From Albifimbria verrucaria (Eukaryota; Ascomycota; Sordariomycetes; Hypocreales; Stachybotryaceae), in NCBI GenBank assembly GCA_020081605.1, contig JAHREC010000062.1, positions 1 to 64,000 of the forward strand: 64,000 nucleotides of DNA, read 5' to 3'. This document shows, piece after piece, positions 10,187 to 22,000 of this stretch. How positions within the stretch are numbered: position 1 is the first letter of the stretch; each line of letters begins with the position of its first letter. The position numbers and the translations under genes were made by a program. The notes below the pieces were generated by a model, which saw only the letters and a program-made list of their open reading frames with translations, had not been told where the DNA came from and made no database searches.

Positions 10187-11182
10187 AGCTAGGTAGGACA
10201 GTAAGCAAATGCGGTTGGGTAAAGAAGGGTGTCGGTATTCAGGGCATACAAGTAATAGAGTTGCCTACCAAAGTAGGTTAAGGGGGCTTAAGGTGTCAAT
10301 TGAAACGGCGAGGCCGAGGCATTAATGGCTGTTGGTTATGTAAATTTGTGGCAGAACCAACAGCCAAGCAATTAATATCCTGGCTGGTGGTGGATCCTCG
10401 CTTCAGCCTGAGCCACTCAGCACGTGGTGGTGCTGTGGGAAGGAAATGCAATGGCTAGATCCCCCTGTCCAACATTTAGATGGATGTGAAGTATACTGAC
10501 AAATATTATGTATATAACTTAGGGAAAAGGATGTCTGTAGCACGCGGCGGAGAATGACCAATGCTGATTGGTCAATTTTATCATGGCTATCCATCACCGA
10601 CAAATCGCCCGAATTTTAATTCTTTCCTAGCTCACTATCCGGTGACATGTTCCTCGTCCTGTCTTACTTGGTGAATCATGCTATTAAGTAACCTTGTTAT
10701 TTTTACTATCGATTTCGTACTGAAAACCACCTTCGAAGGGATATGAGCGACGGATCGTCTAGACCCCGCTTTAGGGGCCCTCCGCCCCAAGTAGGCCGCC
10801 CATAAACAAGCCATCAAATGACTTGGATAGGCCTGGAAGCACGAGATATAACCCCATTGTCCTTGACGAGCATAACGATACTGATAATTGTGTGGAGGGT
10901 GAAGATGATACTGGAGGGAAACACACGGCCGTGGCAGGCAACAAGGTCAAACAAGGGTAATGCTGGGAGTTACCTCTGGATACTCAACCAATAAGCAATC
11001 CGTCTCTCATACCGTGTCTCTGGTTGTTAGGAAGATAATGGTTTTGACACACCAAGGATAATAGCAAAAACCAAGATGAGGGTGGAGGAAATGACAGTTA
11101 AAGGGATATCGACAATGCTCGTGCAATAAGCAACGGAGGGTTTTGCAATGTATCCAAGAACGCTCTGGATTATATTGTGCAA
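10187..11182. other. Spacer without a supported gene
   Basis: Small minus-strand frames at 10403-10603 and 10635-10817 lack any recognisable motif. The sequence is not AT-biased and not repetitive. It separates the glycosyltransferase promoter (10187 onward, on the minus strand) from the 3' end of the large unknown gene at 11183-15062. Confidence 0.4.
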
Positions 11183-14100
11183 TTAATCCTGGATAATCGA
11201 TCCACACCGCTCTACCCATATCTGGTCATTGCTCTTGAACACACATGCAATAAACGATTCGGCGTCTTTGAGAAGGCGCGACAGCTCATTGTGCAATGCA
11301 TCTAAGTCTTTAGCAGGAGCTAGCTTTGACTCGCTATTCCGCGGGCTGTCCCGTTGCTTTTCCACTTGAATCCACCCAATCTCGCGAAGTACCCGGTTAC
11401 TGACCCCCTTATGCTCTGTAACATCGTGTCTTTGTTAGTCGTATCACATCACTGTCCTATGATTCCTGGACTTACCAATTTTCTTAGTCATTTCCGAAAT
11501 ACGAAGGATCGTGCCATGATCCTCAGCGCCCCATGGGAAGTCTTTCGGTTGTAGGAACCAAAGCATCCGCGTCACCATATTCGCTGCCAACAGCGATTGT
11601 TCTTTCTGTTTGGTTTTGGTGCCCCACTAAAACATCGTTCTTTAGGTGCTACTTGGGGTGTGACCGAAGATGAGCTCAGTGTTAAGACCAGCATTAGCAT
11701 CAGGTCGCACATTTTGGTGCCAAGGATTCCTTGCAGGGTATTGTAAGCTTGCTGGTAATGTTCTAGAATTTTATGGTCGTCATCATTCTTTCCAAAAAGC
11801 TTCCGTAGCCTCTCAAAGCCTGCCTGGATCAATGGCGGGACATCCTGGAACGGGATATCGCATTGAAAGTTGATCCGTTGTTTCCTTGGTCGTTTCCGCA
11901 AGGTACTTTCGTGTTTAAAGTCAGCCTCAAGTGCTAATCGCTTTGAGCTGCCGGCCCGAGCCGTGAGCACTTCCGTCGAAAGAACCGAACCCGTTAAGCG
12001 CACGATCCGCCGATGAGTGAGTCTTTGTCGGTGTCGACCTGGCACCCATTCGACGCCACTCGAATGCATAGCAGCTGCGAGGCCATCTATCCATTGGTCT
12101 TTTGTGACGACTTCTGGGCGTGTGTGTTGAATGGCGGCCTTTATCGTCGCAAACCAGGTGGAATGGGCTGGCGCGAAGGCGGCGGCAACCATGCTCTCTG
12201 ATCCCTGTAATGCTTCGACTAGTTCCAGTGCAAAGTCTCGCCTGGTTTTGGTTGGTATATCTCGCAAGGAGCCAGAAGCTCCATCCGGCATGACCAAATC
12301 CTGGGGAGGTTCTCTAGTGCCCTGGGCGGGTTCACATGTCAATAAACGAATATCGCCAATATGATCTAGCATGACAGTGAATTTTCATCCTTACCTCCAT
12401 CGAAACAGGTCGTGACAATCTTCCCAAGCTTTCAGTTCTTGACCTGCTCTGATGGAAGGCTCACCTCGACCACTTCGTATACCCCGGTTCAACTTTCTAT
12501 GAAACTGAATGGCCATAAAGTTTGACATCTGAGGGATCCATAGCTCTGCTAGCACTTTTCTAAGAACCGACTGGCCCCGATATCCCTTGGATGGACTGAC
12601 CCCCAAGCTCGGAGAACCACAGCTGACTGTGGCGGTTTGCCGCTACGAACGTCCCATAGTGAAATGCAAGCGACGCTACATGCATGAGCATCGGACGGCC
12701 ATCCTGTAAGAGAGGCCACTGGCCGATGTGTATGACCCCTTCTCCTTCCCTAAAATCAAGCATCGCCGGGTCGATAAAGGGCCATCCTCCGTGTTGTAGA
12801 CTTTCCATTGTTCCGAGTGATCTAAATACCCGTGATGGAAGTATACGAGGATCGCCTGTCAGACAAAAGTTTCCCAGCCTGTCCAGGGCAGCTACAGCTT
12901 CTGACGCTGCGAGCCCCAGACCTCGCGATCCAGCCATGGTAAATCGTCGCTCCATCTCCTCGATGGCTAGCTTAAATGTTCGAGCGAACGCGATAAGAAC
13001 ACCAGGGAAAACCGGAGGAGAAACCGCCGCAGAATCCACGAATACGATTGCTTCTCCTTTAAGAAATATCGCTTCATCTGGACAATGGGCTGTAACACGG
13101 TAGAGAAACTCTTCTGTCCCTTTATGAGCCGTTGGACGTGTACGGTAACCACTTGTTCGAAGCGATATGAGAACTCTTCCGCCTCGATGGCTTTCTCGAT
13201 AAGCAAGGCTTCTCTCTCAAATGGCTTCGACGCACCGGGGTTCTCCGGTGTCAACCGCCCTCGTATCCGATCTAGAAGTCTTGCTTGCTTGGCTCTAACC
13301 TTGGCCGCGGCTTTGGTGTCGACTTCTGGTACCGTCAGTGCTGCCGTTGCTGAGCCTTGACTTGCGAGAAGGGCATCGGCGCGATGGCGGTACACGGACT
13401 TTAGCGCGCAGTATCCTTGAAACTCGCCGAAGGATACAACATCAGCACCCTGGTTCGAAAAACTCATGTTGTCCTCTATAATGGCCAGGAGATTGTTCTT
13501 GAGGAAGGCGGGCGGCTTTGGTGATGAAAAATTGCCATATGCCGAGTGGAAGCCCAGCGGATAAAGGTATAGTCTCGAGAGCTAGCATATTCCCGAGCCA
13601 AACAGTTCCTGTCTGCGAGAAGACAAAGACCTGGTCTTGGTCCTGGTCTTGACCTCCGCCGGTGGTGCAGTGCAAGTTTGTAGCAACGGCATAGGATATA
13701 CTCGTCAAGTGATCTAAATTGTATTTGTGCTCTAACTCCGTACGAAGTTGGAGCAATCCGGGAGCTGAAGTGTTCATCTTGCGATTCCAGCGGGCTCCTG
13801 GATGTTGCGCCATTCGCGGCACCTGCAATCTGCTCATTTGGGCCTTGTACGAAGAGACTTGAGTTATCACGACTGCTTGGCTCAACTGCTTGCTCTTCCT
13901 CCGAATCAACTTCGCTTTCTTCTTCCATATCGCCCTGGTATCTTCGCTCCTCGTCGCTATCCTCATCTTCTTCTTCGTCGTCGTCGTCTTCGTCATCATC
14001 ATCCGGTCGTATGCGAGTTTCCCGCGGGAGATTTTGGACTCCTTCGGTCACTTCCATCTCTATGTTGGCGCCGTAGTCGTATGCATGAAAAGCAGGAAGG

Positions 14101-15062
14101 TTGTCGGACCAGAACGTTTCGTGGGCATACATTTCAACGAAACTGGCCCATCCGTCCATGAAAAATTCCTGGAACATGGTCCACTTATTGTACGTTATCT
14201 GTTGAGACGATCTACCGCCCAGCTTCCATGCTGCCTCAATTCCTTCGCCAAGCAGTTCGCCACTCGTGAAGACTGATTTGATATAGGACGCGAGCGCTTC
14301 GGCATGGTGTTTGACCATGCCGGTCCCATGCTTGGCTGCGTCACGACGTTTGCGATTGCCGTTCCCGGGTCGTGTGGGGTGCATAACGATAAACCACTGC
14401 TCTCGCGTCGCGGCCACCGCAACACGAAAAGTTCGGTTTGTCAGGTCGAACGATATATTACTGCCTCGTTTCACGCTGTAAGGTGCTTGCCAATGCTGGA
14501 AGGAAATTGTCACGTTATCGAAGAATCGATCGCTACGCCGACTGATCGGCTGCAATGGGGCTCCCTCGATGCAAATGAAGTCGAGGTAGAATATTGGATA
14601 GTAGTTGTCTTTGTCGCTGGCGGGTCGCGAGCCGGCTTTTCGGCTACCATAATCCATGGTGAATGGTCGTTGAAGTATCGAGATCGCTTCAGCACCTTTG
14701 AATTCAGGCGCCCTGGTTTTCGCTATGAATTCATCACCTGAGTATATGCGGCATGTCAGTGTTGTCCCTCTAAATTGGTGGACGGCTCCTTTTCCTTACA
14801 TTTGTAGTGGTAGGTACCTCTTGAGCGATCAATCCTCCATGTGCGTGATTCACGCTCCGCTGTCGCAGATCCATCCTCAGAGCCCACCGCGGACTCCCTT
14901 AAATAGTCATCATCCGCGCTGTCGTGCGATGGGTATGCACTCTGCTCGTGGTCATCATCCTCAAGCTCTGGATTGCCACTACCCGACACAAAACTGGCTC
15001 CCTCCTGGTCAAGAGAACCATCGAGTATGACGCTGTTGGTTTCGAGTTCCCGATGTACTCAT
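11183..15062 (-). pseudogene. Large acidic unknown protein, multi-exon with several frame breaks
   Basis: A chain of minus-strand coding segments. The first exon runs from about 15062 (an ATG there is one frame off the exon) to 14818 and is joined by an 80-bp intron to 14737, where the phase fits (RSRG then DEFIAK). The second exon encodes FYLDFICIEGAPLQP, MFQEFFMDGWASFVEMYAHE and a near-continuous Asp/Glu run at 13945-14010. The reading then moves to other frames near 13780, 13140 and 12590 while the segments stay coherent: FSQTGTVWLGNMLALE, EAIVFVDSAAVSPPVFPGV, then LWIPQMSNFMAIQFH. A GTAAGG donor near 12395 leads to the 266-codon frame ending at 11572, and a last exon-like segment lies at 11183-11400. 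Total length would be about 1,100 residues. I recognise no domain. It lies just downstream of, and co-oriented with, the DGQHR gene. At least three junctions have no splice signals and look like single-base indels. Confidence 0.6.
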
Positions 15063-15452
15063 GGTGTTGGGTGGGTATTTGCTTGATGGTGGTATTATTT
15101 TAAGGTAACTCACAGAGACTGACCCTAACCCAAGACTTGACGACTACGCAAATCTCGCTACGCCCGGGGGCGAAAGGTGTCTCCTACGTGTCAAGCATAT
15201 CGGCTTAGTAAAGAACGCGACCATAAATGAATGAATAGCATTGGCAGTTCCTTTCCTTTTCTTTTTGGCAAAGCAAAATTTAATTGAACCATGTTGACCT
15301 AGCTACACATCCGATTCGTCCACCAGCACTTGACGTGGCGTGTTTCCTGCTGCCCGTCCCAATGCAAGCCAGCTATTAGCCTCAATGACGAGATGGAAAT
15401 CGTGTTCTACCACATTGTATAGGAGTAAAGGGTCAAATGTATGAAAGGAGGA

Positions 15453-17778
15453 TTAAGACGCAGCTAATCGGCCTCTCCAACCTGACTTCCTCGCCGGCAT
15501 GGGACTAAACGGCAGCGGATTTCGGGAGCTACTAGGTTCGCTCTGGCTTGAGCCTACATCCGTTTGCGTTGGTTTTGGCTGCCGTCGACGCGCATCCTTG
15601 CCATCATCCGGGCCGTCCCGCGCTCTAAGCGGTTGCCCCTTTTCATTCGCCTGACTCTCTCTTTGCTTTTCTGTTTCAGCCACGGATACCTGGTCTGGAC
15701 CATTTTGCGATTCTTCTCCACCATCATCTGAGCGAACCTCCTGATCCCCCGATGCCCCATGCTCAGAGGGCACATTGGCAGCTACACTCATGGTGCGCAC
15801 CGTTGGATCATCCACTGCTGACTCCCGGGATGCGGCGTCCATCGTCGGTCCCGGCTCATTCGTCTTTGTTTCTTGGCTCCGCTTGAGCATGAGGAGATTG
15901 TACTCTTTCCCGGTCGATTCTATAATGACGCGATCCGCATCTGCTAGCTTGTTTTGCGACGGCCCGTTCTGATCGTCACGAAGAGCTTGGCGACATCGAT
16001 CAGCCACCCATTTTACGATGCATCCGTCGATCGCCGCTGCAAGTTGACCAGAGGCTTCCTTGCTGTTCAATGCAGGGTTTTCAGCCACCTCAGGCACGCG
16101 TGAAGCTAGGGCACATACAGCACGCGTTACGGCTGAGCATCCCTTGAGGCTATTGGCGGGAGATAAACCCAGGCCATCGCCGCCCTTTGAAGCAACCCAC
16201 CATGGACGAAACTTGGGGCCAAGGGAAGTTTCGACAATATGAAGCAGGTTTTGCCAGAATCTGTCAACAAACCTCTCTGCGTATACGGCGCCGTTGCGGT
16301 CGTTCGGGTCCGGCATGGCCTTCAGATAGCCTTTTGTCACCGGGTGAGTCAATGATTGCTGCCGCCGACGAACAAAATCCAGAATCTCCCGTTCGAGCAT
16401 GATCGACCGCTTATCTGCAAGCCTCATCGCCTTTTCATCCGTGCCGTTCTGTAATCGTTTGATGAAGCCCTTCCTCAGCGGGAGCTTGTTTGCTTTGCGC
16501 TTGTCCGCGACGACTTCCGAGTCGCGATCGATCCACAGAACCACATGGATCATTACCTCCATCATGGTCTGGCATACGTCTTTTGGCGTCTCGAGCAGAC
16601 TGTGAACATCCGGGAGGCGGAAGCTCGGATTCTCGATGAGAAACTCGTACAATTCCCGATACGCCGCATCGTCCAGTGCAGTGAGAAACCGAGCCGTCCG
16701 ACGTGCACCAGGCCCGACTCGATCACCATCCCCTTCCTTCGGGTCGTTGTAGAATAACTTTCGTATCGCGCTCGCTGTCACATTCTTTTCGCCTGCCGCC
16801 AATACGTACACCATCTTTTTCCAGTCCGAACCGCGAACGTATTTGGTAGCATCTCCTGGCAATTCCTTGAGCTTCTTCCCGACGGCATCGGTTATTGTAA
16901 AGCAATACTAGAGTCTCTCAGCCTTGTCCATACTTCGAGCCTGCCGATGTTATCGGGCGGGTATTCATGTAAACACAACTTACTGCATCAAATCTTCTGC
17001 TAGCTAATTGCTCCCACTTAGATATATTAAAGGTGTCTTTTCCGACCGTGGTACTGCAGTAGCTTGTAATCTTAGACGCCCAGCTCTTGTTGTTCCATAA
17101 AGTGCCTAGTCGGCCGGTGGGAAAATTCGGGTTTCCACCGAGACGCAACAAGTCAAGCATTTGGGCTTCAACTTCGCTTTTCTTCCCATGAAACAAACTC
17201 TCGTCTTGCTTGGACGCCATGACAAGCTGCATCCAGATCTGACCATGGCTGTCTGGGAGCAACAGGTCGCTGCGGTTGACTCGCAGTTGAAGGTTGAGCT
17301 TGGGTGGAAGCGCGTCTAGTATCTGATTTAATCATCTTGCTTCTTGAGAACCTGACTTGGTTTTGCCCCTGTTATTTTGGGGCGTGGAGGTCGACTTACC
17401 TTTGTCGTAAATTATGCCGGTCCACCAGAGCTCCGTGTCTGGCAACTTCTTGCGTTTCACTAGCCTTCGCAAAGCTGCCACTCGGTGTTGACCATCCATA
17501 ATCTCGAGTGGCTCCTGATTGATGTCCAGCCAACCATCAAGGTCGCGTAATTCTTGTCCGTCATCTTGTGAAGTTGAGTCTTTTTGCTGTTGCTCCTTTA
17601 TGTACTTCTGCATGGCTTGTGACGTACACGACACCAAGATGTAGTTCTCCTCGCTAGTTCGTGCTAAATTCTGCTCAAACACTTCATCGAGATCAATGAC
17701 ATGTTTGTCATCAACCTGACAGTTCTCTCCATTTTCCCATTCAGGCGTGAGGGCCTCGAATGGTATCTTAACCACCAT
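15453..17778 (-). CDS. DGQHR-motif protein, 721 aa, three exons
   Basis: The exons are 17778-17400, 17315-16984 and 16907-15453, with introns of 84 and 76 bp. Donors are GTAAGT in both, acceptors are ACTAG and TCTAG, and phases 1 and 0 match exactly. The model is fully open and gives 721 residues from ATG 17778. Residues 95-103 read DGQHRVAAL, the hallmark of the DGQHR/ParB-like fold seen in bacterial DndB-type proteins and other nucleic-acid-linked ParB relatives. The second exon has LRVNRSDLLL and PDSHGQIWMQLVMA. The third exon is helical (ILDFVRRRQQSLTHPV, FVDRFWQNLLHIV) and ends in a long disordered Ser/Glu/Pro/Arg-rich tail. The frame is open for about 40 codons upstream of the ATG, so a further 5' exon is possible. 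No signal peptide or membrane segment is present. The partner gene begins about 390 bp downstream on the same strand. Confidence 0.75.
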
Positions 17779-18530
17779 GAGCTGGTAAGGCTTCGCTTGA
17801 CGTCGGATTGTTTGGGTTTCATGAAATGCTTGACTGAGTACGCCACCGCCTTTATCACGCTTACTCCCTCGCGCCTTCTTTTGTTGTTATCTTTTCCCCA
17901 TGAACTTCGGACGAATTGGCTTTTCTCTTCGTCATTTCTGATGTCCTTTGCGCTCACAGGCTCAGTGTCAATGATGCTGAAGTTATATGATGAGTGTATA
18001 GGGTAGGGTGGTGTCGGGTAACAACTCGGGGAAGAGTTTCGGCGACAGGATGCATAAAAAATGGAAAATAGAGTACTCTGCATGACCTTGGCCCTGGTTA
18101 CAAAGCCGCAGGGTGTCTGAGGGCGCCACCAGCATATACCTTGTTCATGCGAATGTGGCTGAATAGGCATCAAGCTAATGTCTCTCCCCGTTGCAAGCCC
18201 TGCTGAAAAAGGCGCGACTGTACTGCTGACGCGCGTTTTAAATACGAAACAAAGGGGAGAAAAGAAAAAGCAAAGTGAAAACAACAAACACGGTCATAAA
18301 TAGAAGACATTAAGTACAAAGAGGCGAAGGCTGCTCTTCACTCCACTTCTGTTTATTTCATCTTTAGGCACACAAGAATAGTCCACCAAGTGACTTCCTC
18401 CAGGCGAGATCCTCGACAAATGCTTTAATATTAATATTAAGTGCGAATCCAGGAAACTTGCACTGATGGAAACTGCGGGTACGATTTCGTCGCTATTCAT
18501 AGTGTGTTCGGGACCTTGCCATCGGAAAGA
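17779..18530. other. Upstream region of the DGQHR gene
   Basis: The minus-strand frame at 17664-18287 overlaps the start of the DGQHR gene in another frame and is probably not a separate gene. The plus-strand frame at 17701-18006 is its shadow. An undiscovered first exon of the DGQHR gene could lie here. The segment ends at the inverted repeat at 18531. Confidence 0.4.
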
Positions 18531-18720
18531 CTAACTACCATATTTCGCCCCGGGAGCGAAACTGATTCATTACTATGGTTCCGAACCAGGACATCTGACA
18601 TGCAATAAATAAATCGGTTTGGCAGGGTGAAACACATACGACTGTTTGTAGGGAATTGGTTGGAGTTTGGTAGAAGGGCCCGTATGTCAGTTTCGCCCCG
18701 GGGTGAAATATGGTAGTTAG
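18531..18720. repeat. Imperfect inverted repeat pair (34-35 bp arms), MITE-like
   Basis: The left arm, 18531-18565, begins CTAACTACCATATTTC. The right arm, 18687-18720, is its reverse complement with two or three differences. About 120 bp of unique sequence lies between them. Each arm contains TTTCGCCCCGGG followed by a GCGAAA- or TGAAA-like half, itself a near-palindrome. A third copy of that palindrome lies alone at 18781-18798. The structure resembles a short non-autonomous inverted-repeat element, but no clear target duplication is visible at the outer ends. Confidence 0.6.
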
Positions 18721-18834
18721 TTCCACCATCAGTGGCACTCAGTTGTTGCATGTCGTTCTATTAGAGTAGACCCCACTTATTTTCGCCCCGGGGTCAAAAT
18801 TCACCCGATGCATTACGGCCCGCCCCTACGCCCC

Positions 18835-18916
18835 ATTATTATTATTATTATTATTATTAGTAGTAGTAGTAGTAGTTGTCGTAATTTAGTAGTAGTGGCA
18901 GACACATTCACGTATG

Positions 18917-18979
<63 letters not shown>
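18835..18979. repeat. Compound microsatellite: (TTA)n, (GTA)n, (CATACA)n, (CA)n
   Basis: TTA units at 18835-18860 pass into GTA units at 18860-18878. After a short unique stretch come CATACA units at 18914-18942 and a pure CA run to about 18979. It marks the border between the gene island and the AT-rich repeat island. Confidence 0.9.
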
Positions 18980-18983
<4 letters not shown>

Positions 18984-19016
18984 TTAACCCTATACCCAAG
19001 CACGGAATACCCCTCT

Positions 19017-22000
19017 ACAATATAAATCGCCTAAGAAAACTAATAAAAGATTAAGTTTAGACTTATAATAGAAGAATAATATAATTTAAATATAGTAAGT
19101 TTAAAATAATATTTAAATATATTAACTCTATAGTACTATAAAATATCTAAACTAGCGAAAAGATTAATTATTAATATAGAAATTCTAGATACTTAATTAT
19201 ATAAAAGAACCCTGAATATCCTTATTATATAGAATATTATATATAAGAATATAAAAGGGATTTATTAAATTAACCTAGAATAATAAGGATCTATAACCCC
19301 TATATAAAAACTAAAGAATATAGGATACTAAGCTTTAACCCTTATAACTATAGTAATATCGATACCTTCTTTAACCTAGATTATAGTATAATAAAAAACC
19401 TATACTTAAAACCTATTATACTATATAGAAAATAGGGATTATCCTTATTAAAAGCTAGAATTAATTATTATAGAGAGGAAGATTTAGAAGATAAGATTAT
19501 TCTTTTTAAGTAAATAAGAATTAACTTAGTATATACTTATTAAAAATTAATTAAGATTTAGAAATTTAGAATAATTTAAATTAAGGCTATTAATATAATT
19601 AGAGCCTTAGAAAATATAACTAGATAGCTAAGGATAAAACTAAATAATAATAAATATATATATATATTTAATTTATTTTATAATATTATTAATTAGGCTT
19701 TATACCTTTAATATTAATATTTAATATACTTAAATAAAAAGGTAAATAATTAAGTATTTTCTATTAAAATAAAAATATAATTTATTATTATATTATATAA
19801 AGTAGAAGAATTGATAGTATTTATAATATAAAAAGATTATTAACCTTTTAAAATTATAATATTAAGATTTAATATTAATTATTTATATAAATACCTTAAG
19901 GGAAGAATAATAAAAAACTATAGAAAGGTATACTATAAAGTATATTAAAATGAAAAAATTAAATAATATTATAAATCAGTTATATTTACTTACTTCCTAA
20001 AATTTATAAAAATAGCTTAGAAAAGAAATAAAAATTAAAACTCTAAAGAATTAAAAATAAATTCAGAGAAAGAAGAAAGTAATAATAAAGAAATACCCTT
20101 ATATATATAAATCAGAATAAACTAAGAATAAATATAGATAATTTAAAAATAGCCTAAGTTAAAATATATATCCTTAGAAAAAGACTTATATTTTAATTAT
20201 AGCTATAAGAAATATAAAGAAAAATAATATAGATAATATAGAATTAAAATACCTATAATAACTATAATTAATAATAATAACTATAAATAATAATATTAAA
20301 TAATCTATATTCTTAATTATACTTACTATAAATATTATTTAAGTTAAAGAAAAAGTAACTCTATAAAAATAAAAAGACCCTTAAAAAGTATAGAAGGTAA
20401 TTAATAATATTCCTACTAAGAGAACCTAGATATTATTATTAAAAAGAATAATAAGAGATTTTAATACCTAAATATAATAAGAAAACTATTAAGAGAAATA
20501 GTCTATAAAAATATATAATTAAGATTAAGATTATAGAAAAGAAATTATAAGCTAAAATAGATATTAATACTATAAATAACTTTATTAACTATAAAATTAT
20601 AAATTAATTATAATTATTATAGGAAAAAAAAAAATCTATATTTTATTATAAACTATAAAGGAAAATTATTAATTTATAATAATAGAATTATTAATAAGTA
20701 AATATTTTTATTATAAATAATCTATATAAGAAAATTTATATAAATAGGATTTAATATAATTAACTTAGATAATAATAATATCCTCCTAAGGTAACTATAA
20801 TTAAAGGCTAAAAATCTATTAATTAATTTTATTATTAGCTAAATAACCTTAGCTAAAAAGAAACTAATAAATCTATTAAAGATTTAATTAAGAATAAATA
20901 TCTAAAGTAATTTATTATTTTAATAAGAGAAATACTATAAGAATAAATAGAAATACTAAATATTAAGTGCTATATTAACTAAGAAGGTAATATAACCTAG
21001 GATAAAATATAAATAAAATAAAGATAATAATAATAAAGCTAAATAATATTTAAACTTATTAAGAGTAGAAATAATAATAATAATAAGAAATCTATCTAAA
21101 TAGAAAAAGGACCCTTAACCCTAGAAGAAAAAGAATAATTAAAAAATATATTTAAGAAATATAGGAAATATAAAAAATTATTCTAAGAAAAACTTAAAAT
21201 AAAGCTATTAAAATACTTAAAATAGAATTATAAAATCGATCTTATAAATAAAGTAAAAATATATAATCTATTAATCTATAATTTAAATATTAAGGAATTT
21301 AAAAGCCTAAAAGAATATATTAATAAAATATTAAAAAAGAATATATTAAATAATTAATATTATTAATAAGCTATCCTATAATATTTATATCTAAGAAGAA
21401 TAATAAGCTATAGTTAATAATAAACTATTAAAGACTTAATATAATTATAGTAAAAGACTATATATTATTATTTTTAATAGCGAAAATAAGAGATTATTTA
21501 TATAGAAAAAACTAATTTATAGTTTTAGATTTTAAAGGAGCTTATAATTTAATTTAAATAAAAAAGATAAAGAATAGAAAATTACTTTTTAAATTAAATT
21601 TAATTTATTTAAATATCTTATAATATCTTTTAAACTTATAAATATATTAATAATATTCTAAAGAATAATTAATTATATTCTTAAAGAATATATTAATAAA
21701 TTTATTATTATATACTTTAATAATATTTTAATTTTCTTTAAAATAGAGAAAGAATATAAGAGATATATATATAAAGTTCTATAAGTATTATAAAATACTA
21801 AACTATTAATAAAGCTTAATAAAAATAAGTTTTATATTTAAAAAATAAATTTTTTAGGGTATATAATTAAATTAAATAAAATCTATATAGAAAAAGAAAA
21901 ATTATAATAATAAAAGAATAAATAAAACCTAAGAATATTAAGGATATATAAAGCTTCCTTAGATTTATTAATTACTATTAATAATTTATTAAAGATTTTA

